Source: an uncultured Lachnospiraceae bacterium (GTDB taxonomy: Bacteria; Bacillota; Clostridia; Lachnospirales; Lachnospiraceae). From it: a DNA stretch of 64,000 nt. Under the pieces are notes generated by a model. That model saw nothing but the letters and a program-made list of their open reading frames with translations, did not search any database and had not been told where the DNA came from. A program made the translations under genes and the position numbers. Shown in pieces: positions 38,528-47,101 of this stretch. How positions within the stretch are numbered: the first letter of the stretch is position 1; every line of letters begins with the position of its first letter. The stretch is from NCBI GenBank assembly GCA_945833775.1, contig CAMAGI010000001.1, positions 31,665 to 95,664 of the forward strand, in the 5' to 3' direction.

Positions 38528-38839
38528 TTATTTCATCGAAAATTGTATCGGTTCCACTGTATCATCCAGCGGAAGCATCTGATACTCCGGGAATTCATCA
38601 ATCAGACTCTGCAGACAAATCGTTGTATTGTAGACGGCATCGTGACCCAGCATGATAATACGCCGTCTTCCGAGCGTACTCTCCCTGGCATTCTGCAAAA
38701 GCTTCTCCGGGTCATTTTGCCTGGAGGCATCCTCCAGGCTGGCATTCCAGTCATAATAGAGATACCCCTGCTTAGTCATGCGCTCCGCAATTTCTTCCCG
38801 CACCGTCAAAACATCATACTTTTTGCATCGTTTGGTCAT
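38528..38839 (-). pseudogene. C-terminal remnant of a polysaccharide deacetylase
   Basis: About 103 codons matching the last third of NodB-type polysaccharide deacetylases: GYLYYDWNASLEDAS is followed by RRRIIMLGHDAVYNTT, where the histidine belongs to the last catalytic motif. The N-terminal two thirds, with the metal-binding D and HxxxH residues, are absent. An in-frame stop lies about 20 bases before the first ATG, followed upstream by another gene's end. No good ribosome binding site is visible. A short intact gene of unknown use cannot be excluded. Confidence 0.7.
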
Positions 38840-38873
38840 GCTTTTTGCATAAAATGTGCATCATCTCATTGGT

Positions 38874-39719
38874 TTATCTTGCTATCTTTAAGAACAACTC
38901 ATTGATTCCCTCATAAAAGCCGATGGTCACCACCGTCCCCGCCTCTTCGGTACAGGGGAAACGATATTTTTCAAAATACGGCGTTGTCTCCAAAAGCGGA
39001 TTGGAGGAATCGAATTCTTCCGGCTCCACAAGTCCCAGTTCGGTTCTCCACAGTTCTACGATTGCATCCGGATCCAACGCATCCCACTGTGTCTGCGTGC
39101 GCACGTAGAATTCATAGAATTGCCCTGTCTGGGCATCCACATAAGCATCCAAAAGCCTTCCGGATTTATCTGCGTTCTGCTTGCCGGTGGAAAGACTCAC
39201 TTTCCAGACTGACACACTGTTTCTGGGATCCAACACATCGATTGCCGAATACAATACCGCATCATAGGAATCCTTTGACAGTTCCTTCACCTTTCCGGGC
39301 AAAATGCCAATCTCCCACATGTGGGCAAGCTTTTCGTTACATCTGTCATAGATATCCGCTTCCGTAATCTCCTTATCCGAAGGGCCCTGTTTGTTCTCAA
39401 CAAAAGCATACGTACCATTCAGGGAATCGTATCCGAGATTTTCATTTTCCATATGCGTAGCGGCACTTGACTCACTCTCCGCAAGCACCTGGGAATTGAG
39501 ACATCTGGAAAGTATATTAAGTTTCTCATTGACATCCAGAGAATAGCGGAAAGCTTCATTGGCACTCTCCGCCGCCTCTGTATTAATGCGGTTCAGCATC
39601 ATACGATCATAGTATCGAGCAAATCTTTCCGGTCCGAGGACAGCCAGCATGGCAACCGCAATCACCACGATGAACGCTGCGAGGTAAAGAATTGCCGAAC
39701 GAAATGAAATCTTATGCAT
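38874..39719 (-). CDS. Exported single-span protein of a two-component locus
   Basis: 281 residues. One membrane span at about residues 8-28 (ILYLAAFIVVIAVAMLAVLG) is followed by an extracytoplasmic region with no family I can name. It overlaps the stop of the upstream sensor kinase by 8 bases, so the two are coupled. By position it could modulate the kinase, like WalH/WalI beside WalK, but I see no sequence resemblance that would prove this. Conserved-looking features are a NEKLNILSRCLNSQ helix and a C-terminal VTIGFYEGINELFLKIA strand-helix. Confidence 0.8.
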   Translation of the reverse strand: MHKISFRSAILYLAAFIVVIAVAMLAVLGPERFARYYDRMMLNRINTEAAESANEAFRYSLDVNEKLNILSRCLNSQVLAESESSAATHMENENLGYDSLNGTYAFVENKQGPSDKEITEADIYDRCNEKLAHMWEIGILPGKVKELSKDSYDAVLYSAIDVLDPRNSVSVWKVSLSTGKQNADKSGRLLDAYVDAQTGQFYEFYVRTQTQWDALDPDAIVELWRTELGLVEPEEFDSSNPLLETTPYFEKYRFPCTEEAGTVVTIGFYEGINELFLKIAR

Positions 39720-41127
39720 GTTCCTCTGCCTCCTTACTCTTTAGTACAAACGAAAACAGGCTGCCCTCTCCCGGTGTACTCTCAATCTCCAGCCGACTAT
39801 CGTGAAGAAGCAAGACACTGCTGCACAAGGTAAGACCCAGTCCGGCACCGTTTCTGCTTCTTGATCTGGATTTATCCACCATATAGAAGGCTTCCAATAT
39901 CTTCCTTTGTTCTTCCGGTGCAATCCCCACACCATAATCCTTCACGCTAATCCGATAGCCCTCCGAAAGTTTTCTTCCGTAGATTTCGACCCTGCTTCCT
40001 TCTTTGGACGCCTTACAGGCATTATCAACCAGGTTCACCAGAACGGATTTCATCAGATTAACTTCGACATTCACCTCGCCCGGTTCATAGTCGATCCGTA
40101 GCTCGTACAAAGAATTTTCGCTGTACATTTCCCTGAGATATTCAAACAGCTCCGCAACACAGATTCTCTGCAGTTCGATTCCTGTTCGCTTCGTCACGAT
40201 AATATCCAGAAGTCGAAAGGCCATAGTCTCCAACCGCTTTCCCTCGGTATAGATGTAGTTGGCTGAGAGAAAATGCTTCTCCTCATCCAGCTTTCTGCTG
40301 CGCAACAGATCCGCATATCCGATGATCGCAGTGAGTGGTGTCTTTAATTCGTGAGAAAAGGCTGCAATAAAGTCTTCTCTGGCTCGTACCTCATCCTCCA
40401 GTGTCGAAATATTCTTCTCAATCGTATTGGCCATCAGATTGAAATCGCTGGTCAGCTGACTCATCTCGTCATTACCGACCACCTCAGCCCGAAAACCGAA
40501 GTCGCCGGAGCGCATTTTCTCAGTCGCCTTGATCAGCTGCCGGATGGGACGGGTCAGGAAAAAAGCGATGAAGAACATGACAATCGAGCTGAGTGCAAGC
40601 ACTGCCAGAGTGACGCGCCGATATGTCTCAAACCCCTCCGCACGTTCCGCATATACTTCCGTCACATCTTTCATGGTCTCCAGATACAGGGTTCTGTCCA
40701 GGGCATAGAATACCGCACCGGTCTTGACATAATACCGCTTATCCTGCCGGATCACCTGATAAATCCGTGTCTGATCATCGATTCCGCTCAGGAAATCCTC
40801 ATCTTTGTCAAAACCGTCACTGACATAGAGTGTAGTACGGTTCTCATCCGAAATCCGCAGAAGTCTTCCTCCGGTCTGTCCTCCGTTTTCCAGACTTCGT
40901 CCGATCTGACCGATGGTACGATCCTGCAACACATCATAGCGCGACGGGACATTCAGTGCCGCAGCTTCAAAAGCATACTGCAATATACTGTTTTCATCCA
41001 TGGCCCGTCCGATCTCACGATTCATGGAAACCTCAAATGTCTTGTTTACCAGAAAGAATCCGCTGAAGCCGAGCGCTACTGCCATAATAATAATCGTGCA
41101 GGCCAATATTTTGTAAGCAAATTTCAT
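39712..41127 (-). CDS. Sensor histidine kinase
   Basis: 471 residues. Two membrane spans (about 9-30 and 171-193) enclose an extracytoplasmic domain of about 140 residues; then HAMP (RPIRQLIKATEKMRSGDF), HisKA with the phosphoacceptor in AAFSHELKTPLTAI (about residue 256), and a HATPase domain with NLVDNACKAS, DYGVGI and GAGLGLTLC. All ATP-binding boxes are present. It is 2 bases after its response regulator. Confidence 0.95.
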   Translation of the reverse strand: MKFAYKILACTIIIMAVALGFSGFFLVNKTFEVSMNREIGRAMDENSILQYAFEAAALNVPSRYDVLQDRTIGQIGRSLENGGQTGGRLLRISDENRTTLYVSDGFDKDEDFLSGIDDQTRIYQVIRQDKRYYVKTGAVFYALDRTLYLETMKDVTEVYAERAEGFETYRRVTLAVLALSSIVMFFIAFFLTRPIRQLIKATEKMRSGDFGFRAEVVGNDEMSQLTSDFNLMANTIEKNISTLEDEVRAREDFIAAFSHELKTPLTAIIGYADLLRSRKLDEEKHFLSANYIYTEGKRLETMAFRLLDIIVTKRTGIELQRICVAELFEYLREMYSENSLYELRIDYEPGEVNVEVNLMKSVLVNLVDNACKASKEGSRVEIYGRKLSEGYRISVKDYGVGIAPEEQRKILEAFYMVDKSRSRSRNGAGLGLTLCSSVLLLHDSRLEIESTPGEGSLFSFVLKSKEAEEHA

Positions 41128-41129
41128 AT

Positions 41130-41786
41130 TCAGTCAATCTCCAAACGATATCCGACTTTATAGACTGCAACCAGGCATTTCTCCCACCCCATCTTACGAC
41201 GAAGTCTCTGTACATGAAGCTCCAGGGTACGACTGTCCGCAAAATACTCATTCTCCCACACTTTCTCGTACAGCGTTTCTTTAAACAGCGCCACGTTTTT
41301 ATTGCGGATAAAGAGAACCAGCAAACCATATTCCTTATTGGTAAGTACCACGGGAACACCGGCTTTGGTAACCTTTCGCGCCTCGGTATCCACCTCCACA
41401 TCACCTGCGGTGAGAATCTTTGCCGTTTTGTTATATCTGCGGAGAACGACTTCAACCCTTGCGATCAGCTCCACCACCTCAAAGGGTTTCACCAGATAAT
41501 CCTCCGCCCCCAGTTTCAGCCCTTTGACCCGGTCCTTCACCTCGTGTTTGGCTGTGATAAAGATCACCGGAATTTTCAGCGGACGGATGTACTCCATAAT
41601 GTCATAACCACAGGCCCCCGGCAACATCACATCCAGCAAAATCAGATCAAACTGTTCTGATTCAATCATATCCAGCGCCTTCAGTCCGTCCTGCACACTT
41701 TTGCAGCAATACCCCGCTGCTGACAGATTAATATCGATTAAATCACATATCGGTTTCTCATCATCCACGATCAGTATTTTTATCAT
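41130..41786 (-). CDS. OmpR-family response regulator
   Basis: 218 residues. Receiver with acidic pocket VDDEKP, phosphoacceptor in LILLDVMLPG and lysine in DYLVKPFEVVE; then a winged-helix DNA-binding domain (LTNKEYGLLVLFIRN, RTLELHVQRLRRKMG). It overlaps the end of the upstream secreted-protein gene by 26 bases, so all belong to one transcription unit. Confidence 0.95.
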   Translation of the reverse strand: MIKILIVDDEKPICDLIDINLSAAGYCCKSVQDGLKALDMIESEQFDLILLDVMLPGACGYDIMEYIRPLKIPVIFITAKHEVKDRVKGLKLGAEDYLVKPFEVVELIARVEVVLRRYNKTAKILTAGDVEVDTEARKVTKAGVPVVLTNKEYGLLVLFIRNKNVALFKETLYEKVWENEYFADSRTLELHVQRLRRKMGWEKCLVAVYKVGYRLEID

Positions 41787-43089
41787 CTATGTTCCACTCC
41801 CAGTACGCCCGTATGGCGTTCACCATTTCTTCCATTGTCTCTTCACCGGTACAGACATAATTCTCAACAAAGCCCGTATCCGCAACAAATCCGCCTGTTC
41901 TCTGATAGTAGATCGAGCATCGGGTCTCAACAATCTGATGCCCTGTCTCATCCTCTCTGCTGTATTTTGCCAGAACAGCCAGATCTTTCATGCCATCTCC
42001 GTCCAGGTCCCTGGCACTCATTCCCTTCAGAGAGTACAGGTTATCGAAATCGCCCATGGGCTGAAAACTCCAGACGATGTCTCCCTGCTCATTGACCATA
42101 TAAATCATGAAGATATCATAATCCGATATGGTAAAAAATCCCGGCAGAACCTTTAGTTTACCAAGCTTTTCATAGGTTCTCATGTAGCTCTGTTCTGCAA
42201 CAACCCGAAAGCCATGATCCAACAATTCCTGTTCCGTGGAGGCGGTATATAGAAATTCCGTAGATCTGCCATCTCTGACAAACGTGATAATGCACTCCGC
42301 ACTCTTGTTCATATCAAAGCGATTGAGTTTGTCATTGATCCGCCAATCCCGGTAGAAGTTGACCTCTTCGATATTCAGTTTGTCGTCCTCATCCTGATTT
42401 GCCGTCTGAAACAGGACCTCACCAACCTTATACGTTTTTCCTTTGTAGTCGCCGGATTCATTTTCACATCCCGCAATCAGAATAATATCCGTCAGATTAT
42501 CACCGTTGACATCACGAAATGCCACAGACACCATATCCCTGACCGGCTGATTCACTTCCCCGCGGTACACATAATTACACTCCAGCTGCTCATTCCGGTA
42601 CACAATTTTTCCGTTTGCGTCAGCCAGAAAAACAACCACACGATGTGTCGTCCGATCAATTGCGACAAAGAACCGGACAACCGGATTGTTGGATACTGCA
42701 ATAAGATCCTGCGGATCAATACGATCGTACTGAACCGGTCTGACCACCGTTTCCTCCGGCTCTTCCCTCGCCGTCTCCTCTATCGGGAGATGTATCGGTT
42801 CCGCAATCTGCGGTTTCTGCGGTAATGCATTCTGCTCATCCCCTCGGGAAAGCAATTTAGGAACCTGCAGATTGATATCAAACACATGTCTTGTGACAAT
42901 GTCAAAGCCATTCGCTTCAATATCTTCGATCCGTTCTATGCCTTCCACGCGTTCCAGAAAAACTGCATACTGCAGTGCGACCTCCGCTCCGTTTGATTGG
43001 GAAGAAGCAGATGCAGTTGTATTTTGAACCGAAACAGCCAGGATCAATGTCATTGTAATGCAGAAAAGCGTATTTCTGACTTTTTTCAC
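41761..43089 (-). CDS. Secreted FG-GAP-like protein at the head of a sensor operon
   Basis: 442 residues. The GTG at 43087-43089 with GGAGG is chosen; an ATG six codons upstream lies in the ribosome binding site. A signal peptide (VKKVRNTLF..TLILAVSV..ASAS) is cleaved near residue 29. After a proline-rich linker (about 60-95) come beta repeats with calcium-loop-like motifs DVNGDNLTDIILIAG (about 190) and DLDGDGMKDLAVLAK (about 350), typical of integrin-alpha/FG-GAP blades. Such domains often bind ligands outside the cell. It precedes the response regulator and kinase, so an input or effector role in that system is inferred. Confidence 0.86.
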   Translation of the reverse strand: MKKVRNTLFCITMTLILAVSVQNTTASASSQSNGAEVALQYAVFLERVEGIERIEDIEANGFDIVTRHVFDINLQVPKLLSRGDEQNALPQKPQIAEPIHLPIEETAREEPEETVVRPVQYDRIDPQDLIAVSNNPVVRFFVAIDRTTHRVVVFLADANGKIVYRNEQLECNYVYRGEVNQPVRDMVSVAFRDVNGDNLTDIILIAGCENESGDYKGKTYKVGEVLFQTANQDEDDKLNIEEVNFYRDWRINDKLNRFDMNKSAECIITFVRDGRSTEFLYTASTEQELLDHGFRVVAEQSYMRTYEKLGKLKVLPGFFTISDYDIFMIYMVNEQGDIVWSFQPMGDFDNLYSLKGMSARDLDGDGMKDLAVLAKYSREDETGHQIVETRCSIYYQRTGGFVADTGFVENYVCTGEETMEEMVNAIRAYWEWNIDDKNTDRG

Positions 43090-43126
43090 TCTGCTTCCTC
43101 CTTTCATCCGATTTCACGCAGTTTTC

Positions 43127-43155
43127 AGTATACCATTTCATTTTGCGCTTCTCAA
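43127..43155 (-). promoter_or_regulatory. Promoter of the secreted-protein/two-component operon
   Basis: On the minus strand TTGAGA (43150-43155), a 17-base spacer and TATACT (43127-43132), 38 bases before the GTG start, after the ackA terminator. Confidence 0.75.
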
Positions 43156-43185
43156 TTCTTTTCCGAAAATGATGCAAAAGTTATG

Positions 43186-43216
43186 CAAAAACCCCGACAG
43201 ATTACTCTGTCGGGGT
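43186..43216 (-). terminator. Terminator after ackA
   Basis: A perfect 12-bp stem (AACCCCGACAGA with TCTGTCGGGGTT, 3-base loop by the strictest pairing) is followed by TTTT on the minus strand, about 58 bases after the ackA stop. Confidence 0.93.
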
Positions 43217-43273
43217 TCTCCCGGTATGCTCTATGGTATTCCGCTGTCTTCGTTATTCCACCGTTTATGCGGA

Positions 43274-44470
43274 CTATTTTACAAGTCTTACGGTTTCTCT
43301 TGCAATCGCAAGTTCCTCATTGGTGGGAATTACCATGACGGTAGTTCTGCTGTCGGGCGTGGTAATCGCGATATCCTCGCCGCGTTTGGCATTGGCATCC
43401 TTATCAATCGAAACTCCCAGATACCCGAGATAATCACACACCATGCTGCGCACCAGAGGGGCATTCTCGCCCACACCGGCGGTAAAGCAAATCACATCAA
43501 CACCATTCATGGCAGCCACGTAAGAGCCGATGTACTTGGCAACACGATAGCAGAAGGTCTTCAAGGTACGGCTGGCATTCTCGTCACCATTGTTATAGCC
43601 CGCCTCAAGGTCACGGAAATCGGAAGACAAATTGTCAGAAAGTCCCAGTACGCCGGACTTCTTGTTCAGGATCGTCATGATCTCGTCAATATTTTTATTC
43701 TCCTTATGCGCGATAAATTCCAGAATCGCAGGATCCAGGTCACCCGAACGAGTCCCCATAATAAGGCCCTCGAGAGGGGTAAGTCCCATGGAGGTATCGA
43801 CACATTTTCCGTTCTTCACCGCAGATACGCTGGCTCCGTTTCCAAGGTGACATACAATGATCTTCAGATCCTCGTATTTCTTTCCAAGCACCTCGGCAGC
43901 CTTCTTGGATACATAGGAATGACTGGTTCCGTGGAAACCGTAACGGCGAATTTTGTATTTCTGATAATACTCATAAGGGAGGCCGTACATATATGCCTCC
44001 TCCGGCATGGTCTGATGGAAGGCAGTATCAAACACCGCAACCATAGGTGTTGTGGGCATCAGCTTCCTGCAGGCGTTGATGCCGATAATGTTGGCAGGAT
44101 TGTGAAGAGGGGCCAGGTCGTTACACTCCTCGATGGCAGCCATTACAGCATCGTTTAGAAGCGTGGACTGTGCAAATTTCTCACCGCCGTGTACTACACG
44201 ATGACCAACGGCACCGATCTCATCCAGACTTTTGACAACACCGGTTCTCGGATTGGTCAGAGCTTCCAAAACCAATCGGATCGCTTCGGTGTGATCGGGC
44301 ATGGGAGTTACGGTAACCTCCTTCTCTCCGCCTGCGGGTGTGTAAGAAATCTGGCTTGCGTCGATTCCGATTCTCTCACAAAGACCTTTTGCAATGCACT
44401 GTTCGGTGTCCGAATTGATCACCTGATATTTCAGGGAAGAGCTTCCACAGTTGATAACCAGAATATTCAT
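43274..44470 (-). CDS. ackA: Acetate kinase
   Basis: Converts acetyl-phosphate and ADP to acetate and ATP. 398 residues. The signatures NILVINCGSSSLKYQ at the N-terminus and VAVFDTAFHQTMPEEA with YGFHGTSH are present. 36 bases after pta. Together they give ATP from acetyl-CoA during fermentation. Confidence 0.98.
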   Translation of the reverse strand: MNILVINCGSSSLKYQVINSDTEQCIAKGLCERIGIDASQISYTPAGGEKEVTVTPMPDHTEAIRLVLEALTNPRTGVVKSLDEIGAVGHRVVHGGEKFAQSTLLNDAVMAAIEECNDLAPLHNPANIIGINACRKLMPTTPMVAVFDTAFHQTMPEEAYMYGLPYEYYQKYKIRRYGFHGTSHSYVSKKAAEVLGKKYEDLKIIVCHLGNGASVSAVKNGKCVDTSMGLTPLEGLIMGTRSGDLDPAILEFIAHKENKNIDEIMTILNKKSGVLGLSDNLSSDFRDLEAGYNNGDENASRTLKTFCYRVAKYIGSYVAAMNGVDVICFTAGVGENAPLVRSMVCDYLGYLGVSIDKDANAKRGEDIAITTPDSRTTVMVIPTNEELAIARETVRLVK

Positions 44471-44506
44471 TCTATCGTTTTCCTTTCTCTGCTATACTTC
44501 AATTAC

Positions 44507-45508
44507 CTATACTAACTGAGCCTGCACGGCGGTAAGTGCAACAACACCAACAATGTCCTCCCAGGAGCATCCGCGGGAGAGGTCGTTGACAGGCTTCGCA
44601 ATTCCCTGAAGCATGGGCCCGTAAGCCTCCGCACCACCCAATCTCTGAACCAGCTTGTAACCGATGTTTCCGGCATCCAGGTTCGGGAAGATCAAGACAT
44701 TCGCCTTGCCGTTTACCGGGCTTCCGGGTGCCTTGGACTTGGCTACAGAAGGAACCAGAGCGGCATCCAGCTGCAGTTCTCCGTCCAGTGTCAGGTGGGG
44801 ATATTCCTCATGCGCGATGCGGGTTGCTTCCACAACCTTGTCAACCAGGGCATGCTTGGCACTTCCCTTGGTGGAATGACTCAACATTGCGATCACCGGT
44901 TTGGGTCCGATCAATGCCTTGAAGCTTCTGGAGGAGGAATCGGCAATTGCTGCCAGTTCTTCCGCTGTGGGATCCTGATTCAAACCACAGTCGGCAAACA
45001 GAAACGCACCATTGTCGCCCATGTCCTTAAACTGAGTATCCATAACGAAGAAAGCGGAAACCAGCTTGACACCGGGGGCAGTCTTTAATATCTGCAGGGC
45101 AGGCCTAAGCGTATCTGCGGTGGAGTGGCAGGCACCGGCTACCATGCCGTCTGCATCATTTGCCTTAACCATGACAATACCGAAGGTCAAAAAGTCGTTC
45201 AGCAGAATGTCACGGGCCTTCTCCTGCGTCATGCCCTTTGATTTTCTGGTCTCATAGAGCAGATTCACATAATCATCAAGCTTGGGAGTCGTCTTGGGAT
45301 TGACCACCTGAATACCGGAGAGATCAACCTCCAGCCAGCCTGCACCATCCATAATCTTCTCTTCATCACCGATCATGATAATGTTGGCAATTCCCTCCTC
45401 CATAATCTTAGCTGCGGCAAGAAGCGTTCTCTTGTCGTTGGACTCAGGCAGGACGATTGTCTTCTTATCCAGTCTGGCTCTCTCTTTGATCGTGTCAATG
45501 TATGACAT
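44507..45508 (-). CDS. pta: Phosphate acetyltransferase
   Basis: Interconverts acetyl-CoA and acetyl-phosphate. 333 residues, the short single-domain form without the N-terminal regulatory part. KTIVLPESNDKRTL opens it, and AMLSHSTKGSAKH and VLIFPNLDAGNIGYKLVQRL are conserved. The start at 45506-45508 has GGAGAAAGG; a longer open frame upstream covers the promoter and is discarded. Confidence 0.98.
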   Translation of the reverse strand: MSYIDTIKERARLDKKTIVLPESNDKRTLLAAAKIMEEGIANIIMIGDEEKIMDGAGWLEVDLSGIQVVNPKTTPKLDDYVNLLYETRKSKGMTQEKARDILLNDFLTFGIVMVKANDADGMVAGACHSTADTLRPALQILKTAPGVKLVSAFFVMDTQFKDMGDNGAFLFADCGLNQDPTAEELAAIADSSSRSFKALIGPKPVIAMLSHSTKGSAKHALVDKVVEATRIAHEEYPHLTLDGELQLDAALVPSVAKSKAPGSPVNGKANVLIFPNLDAGNIGYKLVQRLGGAEAYGPMLQGIAKPVNDLSRGCSWEDIVGVVALTAVQAQLV

Positions 45509-45596
45509 ATCCTTTCTCCTTTCCGGCGGTAACTCCGCTTTCTCTTTGTATTCTTTCAATTTGCCAAAAATGCTCTTAACAAACCCGGATGGATAT

Positions 45597-45625
45597 ATTA
45601 TACTAAATACAGAGACAAGAAACAA
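45597..45625 (-). promoter_or_regulatory. Promoter of pta-ackA
   Basis: On the minus strand TTGTTT (45620-45625), a 17-base spacer and a perfect TATAAT (45597-45602), giving a leader of about 85 bases. Confidence 0.8.
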
Positions 45626-45705
45626 GGAAAAATGTGCGTAAAATTGTACATTTTCCGATACAAAGAAATCTTTACGCATTTCCGAAAACCTTTTGTCTAT
45701 CACAA

Positions 45706-45719
45706 TGTAAACGCTTTCA
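45706..45719. promoter_or_regulatory. CcpA-binding cre site between pta-ackA and tmcAL
   Basis: TGTAAACGCTTTCA fits the catabolite-responsive element consensus TGWNANCGNTNWCA at every defined position. It lies about 120 bases upstream of the predicted pta start of transcription and about 70 upstream of that of tmcAL. In Bacillus subtilis CcpA activates ackA and pta from upstream cre sites. Activation here is inferred. Confidence 0.75.
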
Positions 45720-45746
45720 ACTATGTTATTTTTTTCACAGACGTTT

Positions 45747-45775
45747 TTGATACTTTTTGTCGGTATTTCGATAAT
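45747..45775 (+). promoter_or_regulatory. Promoter of tmcAL
   Basis: TTGATA (45747-45752), a 17-base spacer and GATAAT (45770-45775), 21 bases before the start codon and partly before the GGAGGG ribosome binding site. Confidence 0.75.
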
Positions 45776-45796
45776 TCTGCTTTTGGAGGGAAACGC

Positions 45797-47050
45797 ATGA
45801 AGGTAACGGGCATTGTAGCCGAATATAACCCTTTTCACAACGGTCACAAATACCATCTGGATATGGCCGGTAAGATAACCGGTTCAGACTATACGATTGT
45901 TGTCATGAGCGGTAATTTCGTCCAAAGAGGCACTCCTGCACTGATTGACAAATTTGCCCGCGCCGAGTCCGCACTGCGCTGCGGAGCCGATCTTGTGCTG
46001 GAGCTTCCCGTGATCTATGCCGCATCCAGTGCCGAACTCTTTGCCAAAGGAAGCATTCGCCTGCTGGACAAGCTCGGCGTGGTCACCCATCTGTGCTTTG
46101 GAAGCGAATCCGGTGATCTGGATATTCTCCGCAGAATTGCCGCCATTCTGTACGAAGAACCGGAAGAATATAGAGAGCTTTTACGCGACCGTCTCCGAAG
46201 GGGGCTAAGCTACCCCACCGCACGAACGGAGGCACTGCTTCAGTTCTGTCCCGAACTGGATGAATACCGGAGTGTGCTCACTCTGCCCAACAACATTCTC
46301 TCCATTGAATACTTGAAGGCACTTCTTTACTTTGGCAGCTCCATTGAGCCGGTAACGCTCACACGCCAGGGAAGTGATTACAACGATGCCCACATCAGTG
46401 ACGAACACAAGCACTGCTCTGCGCTCGCGATCCGTCAGGCACTGCGTGCCGGGCAGGATGTCTCCGTATTAAATAGCAAACTCCCCGTCGAGTCCTTTGA
46501 GATCCTGAAAACAGCGCTCACTCGAAACGGATATGCGGACACCGGGATGCTGACCCCCATGCTGTACTACAAATTGCTTTCCATGCGTTCCGAGGGCTAT
46601 ACCCAATATCTTGATGTCTCAGACGCCCTCTCCGATCGAATTCTATCCAACCTTGAGTATTTTACTTCCTTTGACGATTTCTGCAATCGTCTTAAAAGTA
46701 AGGATATGACGTACACACGCATCAGCCGTTGCCTCATTCACATTCTTCTGGATCTGAAAAATGAGGATCTGCAGAAATGTAAGCAGATGGATTATGTTCC
46801 CTACGCCCGCATATTGGGCTTTCGTCGGGAATCCTCCGATCTGTTGTCAGCCATTCACCGGAATGCATCCCTTCCCATGATCACGAAGCTCGCCGATGCT
46901 TCTGCGCAACTGAATCCGGATGCCCGAAACCTCCTGAATAAGGATATTCTGGCAAGCGACATCTATCACAGTTCCCTTACTTTTTCAAAAGGGGCACAAA
47001 AAAAGAGTGCGATCCCCAACGAGTATCGCACTCCCATTGTGATTGTTTGA
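45797..47050 (+). CDS. tmcAL: tRNA(Met) cytidine acetate ligase
   Basis: Uses acetate and ATP to form N4-acetylcytidine at the wobble base of elongator tRNA-Met. 417 residues of the nucleotidyltransferase fold: GIVAEYNPFHNGHKYHL holds the ATP-binding HxGH, and GNFVQRGTPALIDKFARAESAL follows. The ATG at 45797 has TTTTGGAGGG; a longer frame upstream is not supported. It is divergent from pta-ackA, whose product acetate is its substrate. Its last codons double as a terminator for the convergent gene. Confidence 0.95.
   Translation: MKVTGIVAEYNPFHNGHKYHLDMAGKITGSDYTIVVMSGNFVQRGTPALIDKFARAESALRCGADLVLELPVIYAASSAELFAKGSIRLLDKLGVVTHLCFGSESGDLDILRRIAAILYEEPEEYRELLRDRLRRGLSYPTARTEALLQFCPELDEYRSVLTLPNNILSIEYLKALLYFGSSIEPVTLTRQGSDYNDAHISDEHKHCSALAIRQALRAGQDVSVLNSKLPVESFEILKTALTRNGYADTGMLTPMLYYKLLSMRSEGYTQYLDVSDALSDRILSNLEYFTSFDDFCNRLKSKDMTYTRISRCLIHILLDLKNEDLQKCKQMDYVPYARILGFRRESSDLLSAIHRNASLPMITKLADASAQLNPDARNLLNKDILASDIYHSSLTFSKGAQKKSAIPNEYRTPIVIV
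46998..47033 (-). terminator. Terminator of the DUF711 gene, inside the tmcAL coding end
   Basis: On the minus strand a perfect 9-bp stem (GAGTGCGAT at 47025-47033 with ATCGCACTC at 47005-47013, 11-base loop) is followed by seven T (46998-47004), about 70 bases after the DUF711 stop. The same bases encode the last residues of tmcAL (GAQKKSAIPNEYRTPIV). Confidence 0.85.
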
Positions 47051-47101
47051 TCCGGATGGCTGCATCGACTGCGCGCCACTACGGAACCCAAATGTCGATT
47101 C

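Noticed and set aside
45509..45856. Long N-terminal extension of pta
   Set aside because: It covers the promoter and the cre site and is unlike any phosphate acetyltransferase; the ATG at 45508 has a strong ribosome binding site.
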